Position numbers and translations under genes: made by a program. From contig JACAXG010000238.1 in assembly GCA_018881555.1 (NCBI GenBank), forward strand, positions 664,340 to 728,339: 64,000 nt of DNA, in the 5' to 3' direction. A model generated the notes under the pieces. The model was not told the origin of the DNA. It saw only the letters and a program-made list of their open reading frames with translations, and made no database searches. This document shows, one piece after another, positions 45,051 to 64,000 of this stretch. The DNA comes from Amblyornis subalaris (taxonomy: Eukaryota; Chordata; Aves; Passeriformes; Ptilonorhynchidae). How positions within the stretch are numbered: position 1 is the first letter of the stretch; every line of letters starts with the position of its first letter.

Positions 45051-47000
45051 TCCAGGAAAGCTCAGCCATGCAATCCAAGACATCTCGGGAAGACCCTGGG
45101 TGTGGACATACTCCGAAGCAGAAGCATCCACATTTCCCAATCACATGGGAAATAAGCAGGCTGGGTTTGTTTACACTGGGCTAACCCCACATCACATGCC
45201 TTTGAAATAATTTCAAAATAGATCCCCTACCTGGGGGCAAAAAAAGCAAAACTCCACTCAGTTCATGTCCTAGAGCACTCAAGGACAAGCAGGAGGGGAG
45301 CTGCTGAGACAAGCAAATCCTGTTGTCTTTACACCAAACCCACAGGGAAATCGGGACTGCCTGACAGAGGGAAAGGTAATAGTTTTTGATACAGCAAACT
45401 GTGGTTGACAGACCAGAAAGCTTTGCATGAACGCCTTTTAAAACAGCCCAGAGCTTTAGGGCACGAATGCAAAATTTCTGTGTCTACCAGGACCATGCCA
45501 AGGCCACTGAAGTTGCCTGTGTGAGCTCTCCAAGCAGAAGAGAAGGGGTTTGCTAACCCTGACCTGGGGAGAGGCAGGCTGTGGCTCCCCAGCACCGAAC
45601 GAGTCCTGCCGCAGCACGGGTGGTGACCAGGTTGTGCTGGGAACGTCTGGCAGGAGAGGAAAGAGAGCACAGCTCCAGCTGGGAACACCTGAAGCAAAGC
45701 TCACAGGTGAAACCTCAAGCGAAGAACCAAAGCCCGTGTGCCCACGAGCGACAGACACCATCTGACCACGAGGCTGGCTGGGATGTCAGCTGCAGAATCA
45801 AGTCTAGCAGAGGGGAAAGCATGCCCATAGGAAGTCAAGGCTGCCTTGCTAGTCACAAGATGCTCCAACAAACTCCATTCTCCCAATGATACATATGGTT
45901 CCTACCAATCTCCTACCTGAAACCCCACCATCTCACCTGCAACCAGTGTAGGATGTCTTCAAACATGTTTTTAAAGCTTTTTCTTTTTTTTTTTTTTTTC
46001 CTCCAGATTGTAGCTGTCCTAGGCTTGGTGAGACCCAGGGTTTTGCACAAACCATCTCGAGAGAGGAAGATGTCACCTGTCAATCACGATCAAGAGATTG
46101 CTTCCCCGAGTTGTGAGACAATGAGGCTGGAGAGTTAAGTAACAACATGGCACAGACAATTCATGGAAGACAAAACAGCCCTGTTGTTAGGAGGTAGGGA
46201 CAGGGCGTTTAGAAGTGACCTGAATTCATACAGCAGTTTTGTGAAGTTACTGTGATGTATATAAAAACAGCTGGAGGAACTTCAGAACTGAATGCCCACC
46301 CTATGTGGAAAGACAGATCATTTTCACGTTACACAGGAAAGGAAAATTCGAAGCGAGAAGTATTCAGCAGAAGGCTTGTCAGAAAAATTTAATTTTGAAA
46401 TTGCTGGAGACACATGGGGTGACATCAGCTCAGGGAGGTTGCCAGTCTGGAACGATGGCCAAGGGACCAAATTGTCTGCTTTGCTTTTATTCAACAGTCC
46501 CACATAATCAACACTTCCCCGTGTAATATTTCAGTTCTGTCAAAAGTACCTGGCTTTTCTTTATCCCCTCTTTTGAATCCAAGCGTAACAAAATTTGGTT
46601 GTTTCTCTTTTGCAGATTGAAAACTATCACCTTGCACTGTCCAATAAAGGGTTTCTGGATATTTTAAATTCCTTTAAACGTTTTAACCAGCAAAGGTACC
46701 CTCGCTATTATTTTTTTTTTTTTAAAGAGTAGTAATTTTCAAAGGATTGAGTTATTCTCAACACAACACGAAGGTCAAGGTGCTAATTTGCTTTTGTTGC
46801 CTCAAACGTCTCCCCTGTTCCAAGCACCAGGTTATATTTCAAACCCTGCTGGCAGTGACACAGCGCATTGTGTCACTGGCCATCCTCACCCACCTTCTCT
46901 GTGAGGTGAGAAGTGCACAGATTGTTTATCAGAAACACGTGTTGGGTTAATGTCCAAGGTCAAATGAGCTTCTCTTACATAAGGAATCAAGGTCACTGAA
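45051..47000. other. Intergenic, nothing recognised
   Basis: Contains T runs at about 45,980-46,000 and 46,709-46,722. Several frames of 100-120 codons overlap on opposite strands at 45,329-45,889 without a recognisable domain. Confidence 0.55.
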
Positions 47001-50000
47001 GGTCCTCAGGCCTTGTGCAAAGCAGCTTTACCCTCACAGTGGGCAAGGGTAGCTCGTAGTGGTGTCACATCTGCAAATTCCAAGAGCGCCCAGAACAAAA
47101 ATAGTCAGTCAACAGCTGTGCAACCAATTTCATAAATAGCAACACCTGTTTCTCGTTATTTTGCCTCTTTGAAGAGGATACTTTCCCATTTGAGCTGGTC
47201 AGAAGGCCAACCCCCTCCTGAGTTACAGTCTAGTCACAGCACCCCCACCGCTGTCCCATTAGCCAAGGGCAAGAGAGACCCTTGGGATGGGTCTCCTCGG
47301 GCTGAAACCAGACCAGCTCCACAAGCCGAGGGAAGGGGGACACAGGGCAAAACAACTCCGTAGTCACTTCAGAGTTTCCACGACTCAGAGCAATGGGCCG
47401 CCAACGGTGGTACCCCGTCAAAAAATACCGTGGCTTAGCGAAACCAGGCTGAGGCTGGAGGGCAGGAAGACGTGGGTTTAAACGCTGGTGCTGCAGATGC
47501 ATCCCCGGGTGACGGCAACCGAGAAACTCCCCGGGAGTTTAGACTTGTTTGAAAGGACGTGGGGCTGACACAGGCGAGGAGTACCCGGGGACTCCAGCAA
47601 AACAAGGGCATGAAACACTACCCACTGACTGCACTGATCTGCCTTCCATCTGTGCACAGACACTGCTCATCACAGTCTGCCTCCCCTGGCACTCCTCCAC
47701 ACAAACTTTCAGCAGATCGCTTTCCCTCCCATAGCTGTGGGGGTTTGACGCCCGCGTGGGGAGAACCTGAAGCCTCTGCTGCATGAAACAACCCATACAA
47801 ACACCTTTTAAGGGAGTCAGGCTGAGAAAAGGCACCTCTTATTTTTTTAACTCCTGAAATTATGGTATTACAATCTATTGTACTCAGCATCAGGATTTCA
47901 TTCCTTTTTAATCTGCACGTCTTATTAATTTCTTTTTCTGTAGGAAAGAGGTTCCAAAGGACTTGGCTTGTCAGAGCTGGCATTTTCTTGACCACATGGA
48001 TAATGAGAACACAAAATACAAAAAACGTCCCATACTACTCAGAGCAAGGCAAGGTTTCACCAATGCCAGCCAGAGCACAGGACAGTAAAGAATATCAAAT
48101 GAGGGGGAAGTGCTCCTGTGCACCTCAAAAGGCACATCTTGAAAACCATTAGTTTTGGAATTGGCTCAACCACAGCTGGGAAAAAGTCTTACAAACAGAG
48201 CTCCACAGATGCAGACACACAAATTTTAGCATCCTGTATGTGAATTTTGGGTTGAACTGCATCTCCCACTTAAACATCCCATGCCATGGGAAGAAGTCCA
48301 CAAATTCATCCCTTGCTCCTCCGTTGTTTTAATCCACCTCCACGTTTCCTTAACTCAATGACTTTCAATGGGCTTAATATCAAAGAAATACAAATGCATT
48401 TCAGAACTCACCCAGGGAGCTGGCTTTTGACAGGGTCATAGCAAAGCTGGGCCAGCAGCAGCCCCTGCAAGGAGACTGGAGCTCCTCCTGGCCACAGTCA
48501 GAAATTCATGTGTCTTTATTTTTTGTTGGACACCCAGCTGGACACCACAGTCCCATTGTCAGCAGGTAGTATGACCAGTGCTCCCCACTGCAGTGCTAAT
48601 TAACAGGACATTACTTCTCCTAAACATACCCAGCACCAGAGACAGGGACTGGGAGAAGACAAGGGGAATCTTTGCTTATCCCAGGCCAGAGATACAACTT
48701 CCCAAAGTTCTGCTCATCGTCCCAATGTCAGGATAAATCATTCTTTCTGCTCATGTGTCTCAGCCCTCAGAGCATGCCTGAGGGAAGCACTGGGTACAAA
48801 CACATCCCAAAACTTTACAGTCACCTTTTGGATGAGCTCAAGGGTTTTGACTCCAAAGTGTCCACTTGTGTAAACTCATCACAGTGTGTGGAGGTCAGAG
48901 AGAACACACAAATTATGGCCATTATCATGCAATGATGGTATCACTACATCAAACCTCTGTTAATCCCCCTTGATTTCAACAAGATGACCAGAAATAAGGT
49001 CTGAGAGTGTACCTGTGAACATGCAGTGGGAAATGAGAGTACTGAGCTTGAGTTTGTGTCCTTGGGATGGTATAGATGACAACTGCCTTCCCAGAGGCAC
49101 CGAGTTAGTTCTTACATCACACAAAACCAATAATTCAACCAATGGCTGACCCGTTTCCAAGTGCCTTCAGTGAAGAGAGAACAACTTTGTCATACACCTT
49201 GTCAGCCAAATGAAACGACACAGAACAAGGGTGTCTGTTGACACAGCAAACTAAAAATGTAATGCCCTTTTACGACCAAGGGTCCTGTGCTTGAAATTAA
49301 GTCTCTTCAAGCTTCACTTCATCAAGGCTTTGGCCCATCAGCCAGGCAAGTTTCAACAAAAGTGAAATCCAAACACAATTAAAATATTTAGACTGTTACT
49401 TGCACGCTACTTCCATTCTTAACTCCCCCACCCTGCTTTAAAGTAGAAAACTTTGAAGCTGTTTTTTCCCTCCCCCCTTCTAATAGGACTTCCTGCTATT
49501 GGCAAATAAGTATTTTGGAAAAAAACTCCTCTTTAATATTCTTCCTCAGGGCCTCAGAAGAGCTTACGGTGTTCTCCACATTTTACAAGCATGGCTGCTG
49601 TCACGCAAAACTCCGCTGTCTTTGGATGTAAGTGCTTTTAGAACAAAATCAGGAGACAAAAAAGGCTTGTAGCGTTTCAGTAAGTCAGACTCGGCTAAAT
49701 CCTTTCAAAAATATAGCCCTTCCTCCCAAAAACCCACCACAAAACGCCTTTGCTCTACAGGATGAGAAGTACTATTTGCCAAGGAGCACTTGTACACTCC
49801 CAAGGATTGTCCAGGCATTAAAGCAAAAGCAAAAATACCTTCTTCAGAATAAAAATTTATGCAGATATTACAGCAAACTTCTTTCCACAGAGGTTGTGGC
49901 TATTCATTACTATATATCTGTAAGACTGCTTAACTTCATGGCCAGGTAACCACCAGGAGACAGGACAAGTTTTGTTGGTTCTTCAGTCTTGAACTCGAAT

Positions 50001-50618
50001 TGCTCCAGAAGAGACTATGCTGGGCCTCAGCTTTGACAGCAAGAGATGCAGAACTAGATTTGTGCTCCCCAGCCCCATTTCCATTAAACCTGCTCCCGTG
50101 CTCCAACAACTCTTTCAGTGCGGCAACAAAAGGAAAACGAGTTTTATGGCCTTTGACTGGCAGATACACATCATGAGCATTCAGAGGGCTGCTCCGGGTG
50201 CTTTTGTGACCACGTATCACTGCTGAAGCTGAGCATCAGCCACCCTCTCATTCTTTTTTTCAGCTCCACCACTTTTCCTGTTCTACTAAACCTCAGTATT
50301 TCTCAGCCCTGGCTCTTTGCCCATTTTAATTTTGTATGCTGCACAAACCTCAAAGTCTGAATACATTATGAAGACATTTTCCCTCCCATCAGTACTAAGA
50401 GCAGCGTTGCTAATTGCTGTGGTTTTTCTTCCCATTGGACTCTCAGACTTCTGAAGCTGTAGAAGAAAAGAGAAGTGTACTTTTCTAGGAGGAGATTATT
50501 GTTTCTAAATTAATGTTATCATTTCCCATGCCTGAGAACAGAAAGAGATGTTGCGGTATGAATGTACACCTCAGTGCTGGAGATGCATGTCCTGTGCAAA
50601 TCAGGATCCTGTTAGGAA
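47001..50618. other. Intergenic, nothing recognised
   Basis: About 3.6 kb with no recognisable CR1 copy, exon or RNA gene. It lies 3' of SMAD2, and very long alternative SMAD2 3' UTRs could reach into the right part, but no evidence for this was seen. Confidence 0.5.
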
Positions 50619-50662
50619 TGTCCAGTCTGGAGGTGGACAATGTCCAGTCGGGACGTGGACAA
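50619..50662. repeat. 22-bp tandem repeat, two copies
   Basis: The unit starts 'tgtccagtc' and ends 'gtggacaa'. Two copies lie head to tail and differ at two positions. A palindromic word TGGACA-A-TGTCCA is created at the junction. Confidence 0.9.
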
Positions 50663-53600
50663 TCTCCAGAGCGACCACAGTTCTTCCCAACCCACACCTG
50701 CCTCAGTGCCTGGCAGGTCTCCTATTCTGCTGAGACTGCTGAGCTCCTCAGATGCATGACAGCTCCTCATCCAAAAGACAATTTCATGTTCCCCACTACA
50801 AATACATTTTTTTCCAGAACCTCCTCTACCAAACTCAATGCCCTTTTCTATTCAGCAGACCACTTACAAAAACACATGTCAAAAGTCCTTTCTCCACTAT
50901 TAGACAGCAGTCTGGGTAGTGATTATTCATCCCACCCAAGTGGACCTTGTTGAGCTTTTCCCAGTTACGCCTGCAGGAGAGACCAGCCCAGGCTCCACCT
51001 GCCTCTGCCAGCTTTGGAACCAGGCACGTGAGGAAGCACAGCACAGGCACACAGCACAAATAATTCTATCTGTGAACAACTTGGCTCAGGTCTGTAAGAA
51101 ATTTCACTTGGCCCTGTCCCTGAACCAACACGCCCTCTGAGAGTACACTGTCCTTTCCATGGTGTTACTCAGCAGGGTAATTCTTCCTGCAGCTCACAAT
51201 TCTCTTCACAGCAAGATCACTGTGGTTCTTCTCAGAGCTTCACTACGATCAAGTCTGCTCCCTCTCCCCAGAAGCCTGCCTCTGCTGCCTGAGGCTTTTT
51301 GTTTTTAACCACAGACTCCATCAGTGATCCCACAGGGAAAAGAAAAATACACCAACACACAGGTGTGAAAGCCCTGGGGAATCCGTGCTGAGTAACCTCC
51401 ACACGGATCTCGCCAGCTCACACACATTTTTCTCAGCTTCACTTGGAGAATTCTACAGATCAACTCTTCAAGGACAAGCAACACAAAGAGAAGAGACAGG
51501 ACTTCTGAAGTGTTTCTAAATTCCTTACGCATCGGTGTTATTTCAAACTAATTCACGCATCTAGGCAATTCCAGTGTGTCTGTGGAATTGTTTGGTATCT
51601 CTGAGGAGTTCTGAGCCTGTGATAACTGGGGGGGGGTCTGCAATTTCCTGGTCCAGGACATGGCTGTACACCTTGACCTGCCTCTTCTCCAGCGTCCTCA
51701 GAAATTGGATGCATTGAGGCTCCAGCCTTCCTGTGTAGTCACTCCTTGATCAAGGGTGACCATTTTCTAAGCAACTCCTCTCCGAGATTGAATATGAACT
51801 GATGGAGAGTATCCAACTCTTTACCCAAAGATAAACTGCAACTGCTGGCAACCTAAGTTTAATAATCTTCTACACTAAGAGCACAACAGCTGTTCTTGGA
51901 ATTTTACTTCAAAATGAAAAGGCAAGTAAACAAGACCTTAAAGCAGAGTAAGTTTTAAAACCAAACTGAATTTGCAGCCTCAGGTACATATTGCTCATAA
52001 ACTCAATTCATGAGGCATAAATTCTTTATGATACCTTACTATAGTTTTAGATGAGCAAATAGAGCAAAAATTCTGCTCTCAACAGAAAAATCAAGAGTGA
52101 CAGAAACTTGCTTTGTTTCACCTTCCCCTGTTGGGCCAACAGTAGGGCCAGGGTGTCTGCCCATAGATACTTTGGATCCTATTCCAAAAGGAACAGGACA
52201 AGCAACTGGGTTTTATCAAATCCGTTCTGACTAGATCTTCTTCACGTGGGAGAAGGATCAAGAGCATTGAGGTCTGACATCTTTACATACCCATTGTCAT
52301 TAATTTTCCTTCTGCCAGCTAGCTAGATTTAATCCTGATTATAGTTAATGAAACGACAGCTAATGCAACATCAAAGACTGTTCTCAGCTTTGAATCCTTG
52401 GTTCTAGTTCCTGTAGCTGTGACAATCTAGGACTAGAACCTTGCTCCACGCACTGTGCTTTCCCGAGAGACGAAACAGCAACCGTACTCAGAGAAATTTA
52501 TACCTAAGAAAAATGGAAGAGAGGACCAATATGACCGAAGGGTTTTTTAAATCGTTTTCTTTAATAGAGTTTATGATGGTTGCTCACTAGTAAAGCTCAA
52601 GTGGTCAGTAAAGCACACATTTCGTTAATATTTTCTTAATAGTGATAAACTCTCAGACTAGTTGCAACTTAACTCCCTGAGCAGGTCCTTCTAGAAGTGG
52701 TTGCTAATGCAGCTGGCATGTTATTTGCTATTTTTGTAATTCTTTTAACAAAGCACCTCACTAATGCTTCACAGCTAGCACTGATGCTTCAGCATCCCCA
52801 AAATTAGGCTATAGTCAATCTTGTTTTGGTAAAAAGAACAGTGCTTTATACTTGAGTAAAACACTCTGTGGGTGGAGTATAGTGAAATCCTGTATTTCAC
52901 AACATTTTAACTCAAAACCCAGCTGCAGTAAAATTTCAGTTTGCAATGCTAAAAAAAAGCTGTAACCACAACGAAGTGTGACAAGTTTGAAGACTAAAAC
53001 AAAACACAGTTCACTGTGCCAACAATTCAGAGCTGTAGATGATTATCAAACTCCCAAACTTCACACCCTCCCACTTTTAACGTGAAAAGTTGGACACATG
53101 AAAATAAAAAGCTTAGTGTAGTAGTTGTGATTTCTAGCTTTAACTGTTAATTAAACCTATTATTCCTAAACATCTTCACTGACCACTTTGATAGTCCTCA
53201 ACAACCTTTTAAGGCAGATACTTACATTTACTTTATGCATTTAAAACAGGCCCCTCAGCCAATAGCCTAAGCTACCAGGCAACCAAATTCAGATTTTACC
53301 TCTCCCTGTGGATTTTGCAGGGAGTCTGAAGTTAAATTATTTACCCTCCCTGCCTGCAATTGGTCTCAAGGAGCTCAAGTTCTGGTTAAACACCACGTCC
53401 TGGGTAAAAACAAGAGAACACCATAGCTTGCAGGGTGTCCCACATTTGTATAGCACCACCTGGAACTCAAAGGACTCCATGCAAAATACTAAACAGCAGG
53501 GAATTCCTATTGCAGGGAGCTTGCCACCTAGATAGGAACCATGCACAAAAGCAAGGGGCAAATACACAGAGATTATGATACCCTACTTATTAATTCTCAG

Positions 53601-54936
53601 AATTTTAAGCTGCAAGAGTCCAGGCACTTGATGCTGTCTCAGGGCTGACGCTTTGAGAACAACTTATAAATGAAATCAGGTTTTTCTCTGGAGTAGGAAG
53701 GGTTCTGAAAAGTCATCTGTGTGCCTCCAAGCTGCCAAAAGGCAACTCAAAACTCACTTTTAGCCTTGGATGTTTATGTCAACTACCTGGTTCCTGATTA
53801 CTTGGCTTTGGCAGTACTATGAACATCACAATCAGATAGGGCTAGTGATGAGAGAGATCAGAACCCAGGCTCATGGAATTGAAGTTAATGCAACACAAGA
53901 GTTTTTACAGAGTTTTTCAGGCTCTGTGATACAGGTAAGCAGCTGGCTACCCACACTTTACTGAAAGCATCTCCACTTGTGCACTCCCTGCTTGCTACGT
54001 GTTTTATTTTGCAAAACAGCCTCATTGAAATAAATAACTCACTTTTTATTTGTACTTTGACTGGCAGAAGAGGAGAGGGAGGAAATCACATTCCTTATAC
54101 ACCACAGGCATTCTGCATTAGGATGCTTGAGTGGGCACGGGTCAGATTTTGAAGAAGAGCAGAACAGCAGTGGGACAGGTCAAGAAGGCACCAGATTAAG
54201 AAATGGGAGTAGGGTAAAGTTACTCAAGAACTGCCAAAGGCATTTGAACGAAACACAGACAAGCGAAGATTTCAAACACAGGTAAGTTCCCTTGTGTCCC
54301 TTAAGCTGTGGCTGAAACAGCAATGGCAGGAGAGAACATTTCAGTAGTATTTAAAGCAGTCAAAAAAAGCAACTTCTGCACAGACCGAAATGGTCTTGCA
54401 CGCAGGCAGCCCCACAGGTGCTGTCTGCAGGGTTCTGGTAGGCTCCTGGGAAGTGCACACCACCACGAGAGGCAGAGTCAGGGCTGCTACAATGTTCAAG
54501 GCAAAGCAACTACCACTGCCACAAGTGACAGGCATGTTCAGAAATCCTCAGCAAGGAGACCACAGAATTAGGTCACTCATCTGATTCAAGCTGCAACCTG
54601 CTCAAAAAAGTTAATCTGACCCAGGCAAGTTGCTCTTATCTGTCTCACGGGTGCAACTAAACACCTGAGATGGCAGGATGCAATTTGACTGTGGAAGGGA
54701 AAAGCAGCTGCTGTAATAAACTCCATCAGGAGGAGGAGTCTGTTACCACCAAACAAACACAGAGACTCAGAACCTCCGCTACAGCTGTATGGAACGTGGT
54801 ATTAAACATCTAAACTCTGCCTTTCCACCCATGACATGCTGGAGACTTCTACCATCTATCTGGGTGGGTTAGGATGATTCCTAACCTTCAGCAAAAAATA
54901 CAGACAGCAATTAATAAAGAAACCAAACACACAGCC
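50663..54936. other. Intergenic DNA 3' of SMAD2
   Basis: No gene or repeat family is recognised over 4.3 kb, a long stretch without CR1. A G run lies near 51,629-51,635. An imperfect hairpin is at 52,400-52,440. Further AATAAA words on the minus strand near 54,000-54,050 could serve distal polyadenylation of SMAD2, but this is speculative. Confidence 0.5.
52400..52440. repeat. Imperfect inverted repeat
   Basis: Arms 'ggttctagttcc' and 'ggactagaacc' pair with one bulge around a loop of about 18 nt. No microRNA-like length or flanking pairing was evident. Confidence 0.6.
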
Positions 54937-54954
54937 ATTGTGAGAATTAAAACT

Positions 54955-54960
54955 TTTATT
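54955..54960 (-). promoter_or_regulatory. SMAD2 polyadenylation signal
   Basis: AATAAA on the gene strand. About 20 nt further downstream the sequence reads TCACAATGG (a plausible CA cleavage point), followed by the GU-rich element TGTGTGTTTGGTTT at about 54,920-54,933. Signal, cleavage dinucleotide and GU-rich element all have the usual spacing. Confidence 0.85.
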
Positions 54961-55826
54961 AGTGTATTCACATATTAGGCAAATGCAACACGCATGAAGC
55001 TTATTTCTTAGGTTCACAAGTTCTACCAATACATTAGTCTACTGGTAAAACTAGCACAAACTGGTAACTGCTTTGCCAATTTTTGAAAGGTGTCTGGCCC
55101 ACTTTTTCAAGGCTCGATTTTTGGTATTGCTTCTGTGCCTTAGTCATTATGGCATAAAAATATCCATCACTATCATCAATTCAGTCAAGTGATTAAAAGC
55201 TGTAACACTGGCCACATTTTTGTTCTCAAAGCTGTTATCACTAGCTGTACTTACAAAGTACAGAACTAGTGTAATTGATGAAACAATGGAAAAAAACAGA
55301 CAAAGGCAATCCTGCTACTGCCACAATAACAAAAGGATGACAGACAGCTAGATCACAAGATTGTTAGTAAGATGTGTATTTTTCAAGTCAGAATAACCCT
55401 TTTATACAGTTTCCCAACCCAGCCCCAACCCAGACTTATTTGTAGAATATATTTCAGAATATTTTTTTAATATGGTGCAGCTGTAGTGTCCAAGGGTTCA
55501 CAATAACATGCACTGTCATGAAGAACCTGGAAGTCCTCCTTCGCTGGTCATACCTCAGCAACCACTATCCTAGAGGTTTTGCAGAAGCAACTACTTTTAA
55601 TAACAAGGCCCATTATGACATAATGAATGCGTATGAACTGGTGTGTAAGTAAACTATAGAAGCGACTCAGATAAGAAATTTAAATTCTGTTACTGAAATA
55701 TGTTAAGAAGCTGCATCTATTTAAAACCTAAACGAAAAGAGTCTAGCTTACCCCGGGAAATGATTTTTCAAGGTGTTTGGCTCCAAAAAACTAAACCCCA
55801 TCATTTTTAGTGACGCATGAAAAAAC

Positions 55827-55893
55827 GAAAAAAATACAGATGGTAAGAGGGGTAAGACTTATTCAATGAAAAAATACAGATGTAAGGGGTAAG
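55827..55893 (-). repeat. Short duplication in the SMAD2 3' UTR
   Basis: On the plus strand two units beginning 'gaaaaaa(a)tacagat' and ending 'ggggtaag' lie at 55,827-55,856 and 55,868-55,893, separated by about 11 bp. The second lacks four bases. A recent slippage or duplication event. Confidence 0.85.
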
Positions 55894-56634
55894 CAAATAA
55901 CCTTGTGCACTTAATCCAATATCCAAAGCTATGGTAAATTCTCATTCCATGAGAAAAATCAGTCATTTCAATGATTCAAGGTACAAAAAAAGTCCCAAAT
56001 TACACCACTGCCATGCAATACTGCTGGCAACAGATGCATCAACTCAGATGGGTTTCAAAACGTAGACTGCTCGTGTGATGGATACTCAGAATTTATAATA
56101 TGAATTCATTTTAGGCCCCATTAAGTATATAAAGTGTCTTAAGACTTCACAGATGAATCTCAAGACATTTCTTTCCCTTCCAATGGAGGGACTTTCTTTC
56201 TCTTTAAGAAGGCAGCAAAAAATTAAGCTTTTCTATAAGGAAAGTCTCCTTTTTATGTTCAGGACAACTTGAAAACCTGCTTATATAAAAAAAATATAAA
56301 AGAATAAAGGAGCACAGTCTTGGACTTTTATGAGATACTTGCCCCAGTCAAAAGAACCAAAATGACTATTTATGGGAACTAAAATGTAGAACAGCACAAT
56401 ACTGTGATATCTGAGATCATGATACATTATCCATATATATACTTAGCTATTCATGTTATTGATAAACCATTAGGACACTCAATTATATACCCAATAAAAA
56501 ACACCATTAAAGAGTCTTTAGAATTGTCCCCTCTTTCTGAAGAAGGCTTTTCTATACACTAAATTTTCATCTAGTATCAGATTATAGGAAACAGAATCCA
56601 CAAGGTGCTTTAACTGATGAGACCTCAAGTGCTG

Positions 56635-56722
56635 TTTTTTCTTTTTTTTTCTTTTTTTCTTTTCTTTCTTTTTTTTTCCTTTTCTTATTTTTTTCTTTTT
56701 CTTTTTTTTTTTCCTCTTTTTT
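56635..56722 (-). repeat. Polypurine tract in the SMAD2 3' UTR
   Basis: The plus strand is nearly all C and T over 88 bp, so the mRNA carries a run of A with scattered G starting about 125 nt after the stop codon. An apparent lysine/glutamate-rich frame (56,582-56,767) is produced by this tract and is not a gene. Confidence 0.95.
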
Positions 56723-56845
56723 AAAAACCTTTTTAGATAGTAAACAGTTCATGGGGACCACACACAAATACTATGACAGACGAGCTGTTATGTTAAGTCT
56801 GTTGACTGGACTCGATTTTCAGCCCACTGGTGACAGAGGAGAGTT

Positions 56846-58039
<1,194 letters not shown>

Positions 58040-58044
58040 GTCAG

Positions 58045-63998
<5,954 letters not shown>

Positions 63999-64000
63999 AT

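Larger units (their letters stand above)
54937..56845 (-). other. SMAD2 3' untranslated region
   Basis: Runs from the SMAD2 stop codon (56,846-56,848) to a well-formed polyadenylation site, about 1.9 kb. Inside are a purine-rich tract of about 88 nt (on the mRNA) near its start and a short local duplication. Other SMAD2 transcripts in vertebrates have longer 3' UTRs, so the end given is the proximal clear site rather than the only possible one. Confidence 0.75.

Noticed and set aside
52400..52440. microRNA precursor
   Set aside because: The stem is only about 11 bp with a bulge, too short for a microRNA hairpin of 20 bp or more.
56582..56767. Lysine/glutamate-rich small protein
   Set aside because: It is a direct translation of the polypurine tract in the SMAD2 3' UTR.

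Overview
This is a stretch of bird nuclear DNA. Two things show it: more than twenty truncated CR1 retrotransposon ends, the dominant avian interspersed repeat, and the last four coding exons of SMAD2 near the right edge, on the minus strand. There are no bacterial operons, CRISPR arrays or phage-like gene blocks. Long open frames elsewhere fall in CR1 copies, the LTR or GC-rich islands and are not supported as genes. I cannot name the species. The LTR family resembles one I associate with birds, including songbirds.

Layout. Positions 1 to about 54,900 are gene-free. They hold (i) CR1 3' ends in both orientations, (ii) simple-sequence and poly-A/T tracts, (iii) three CpG-rich islands without an obvious gene (1,565-1,760, 24,560-24,960 and 26,930-27,245), and (iv) AT-rich, repeat-free blocks with homeodomain, POU and similar motifs that read like vertebrate conserved non-coding elements (about 1.8, 7.7-10.5, 13.3, 19.6-20.1, 24.0, 28.3, 33.5, 34.6, 36.2, 37.7-38.3 and 42.0 kb). 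In amniotes the region 3' of SMAD2 towards SKOR2 is a large gene desert, and this stretch fits that setting. The SKOR2 link is inference, because no SKOR2 sequence is present.

From 54,937 to 63,988 lies the 3' half of SMAD2: a 1.9-kb 3' UTR with a clear polyadenylation signal, then exons at 56,846-56,969, 61,555-61,699, 61,848-61,985 and 63,776-63,988. Together they encode the complete MH2 domain (human-equivalent residues 263-467) ending in the phosphorylated Ser-Ser-Met-Ser tail. All splice sites follow the GT-AG rule and all reading frames join cleanly. The MH1 and linker exons lie beyond position 64,000.

The most interesting structure is a 1,041-bp solo LTR (56,999-58,039, same strand as SMAD2). 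It is flanked by a perfect 5-bp target-site duplication and sits 29 bp upstream of the SMAD2 terminal exon. The duplicated 5 bp read CTGAC on the gene strand, which is an excellent branch-point core, so the insertion appears to have copied the branch point and left the acceptor usable. A second point of interest is a pair of diverged paralogous non-coding segments about 2 kb apart (29,611-29,717 and 31,630-31,730). I found no evidence of a new multi-gene system.
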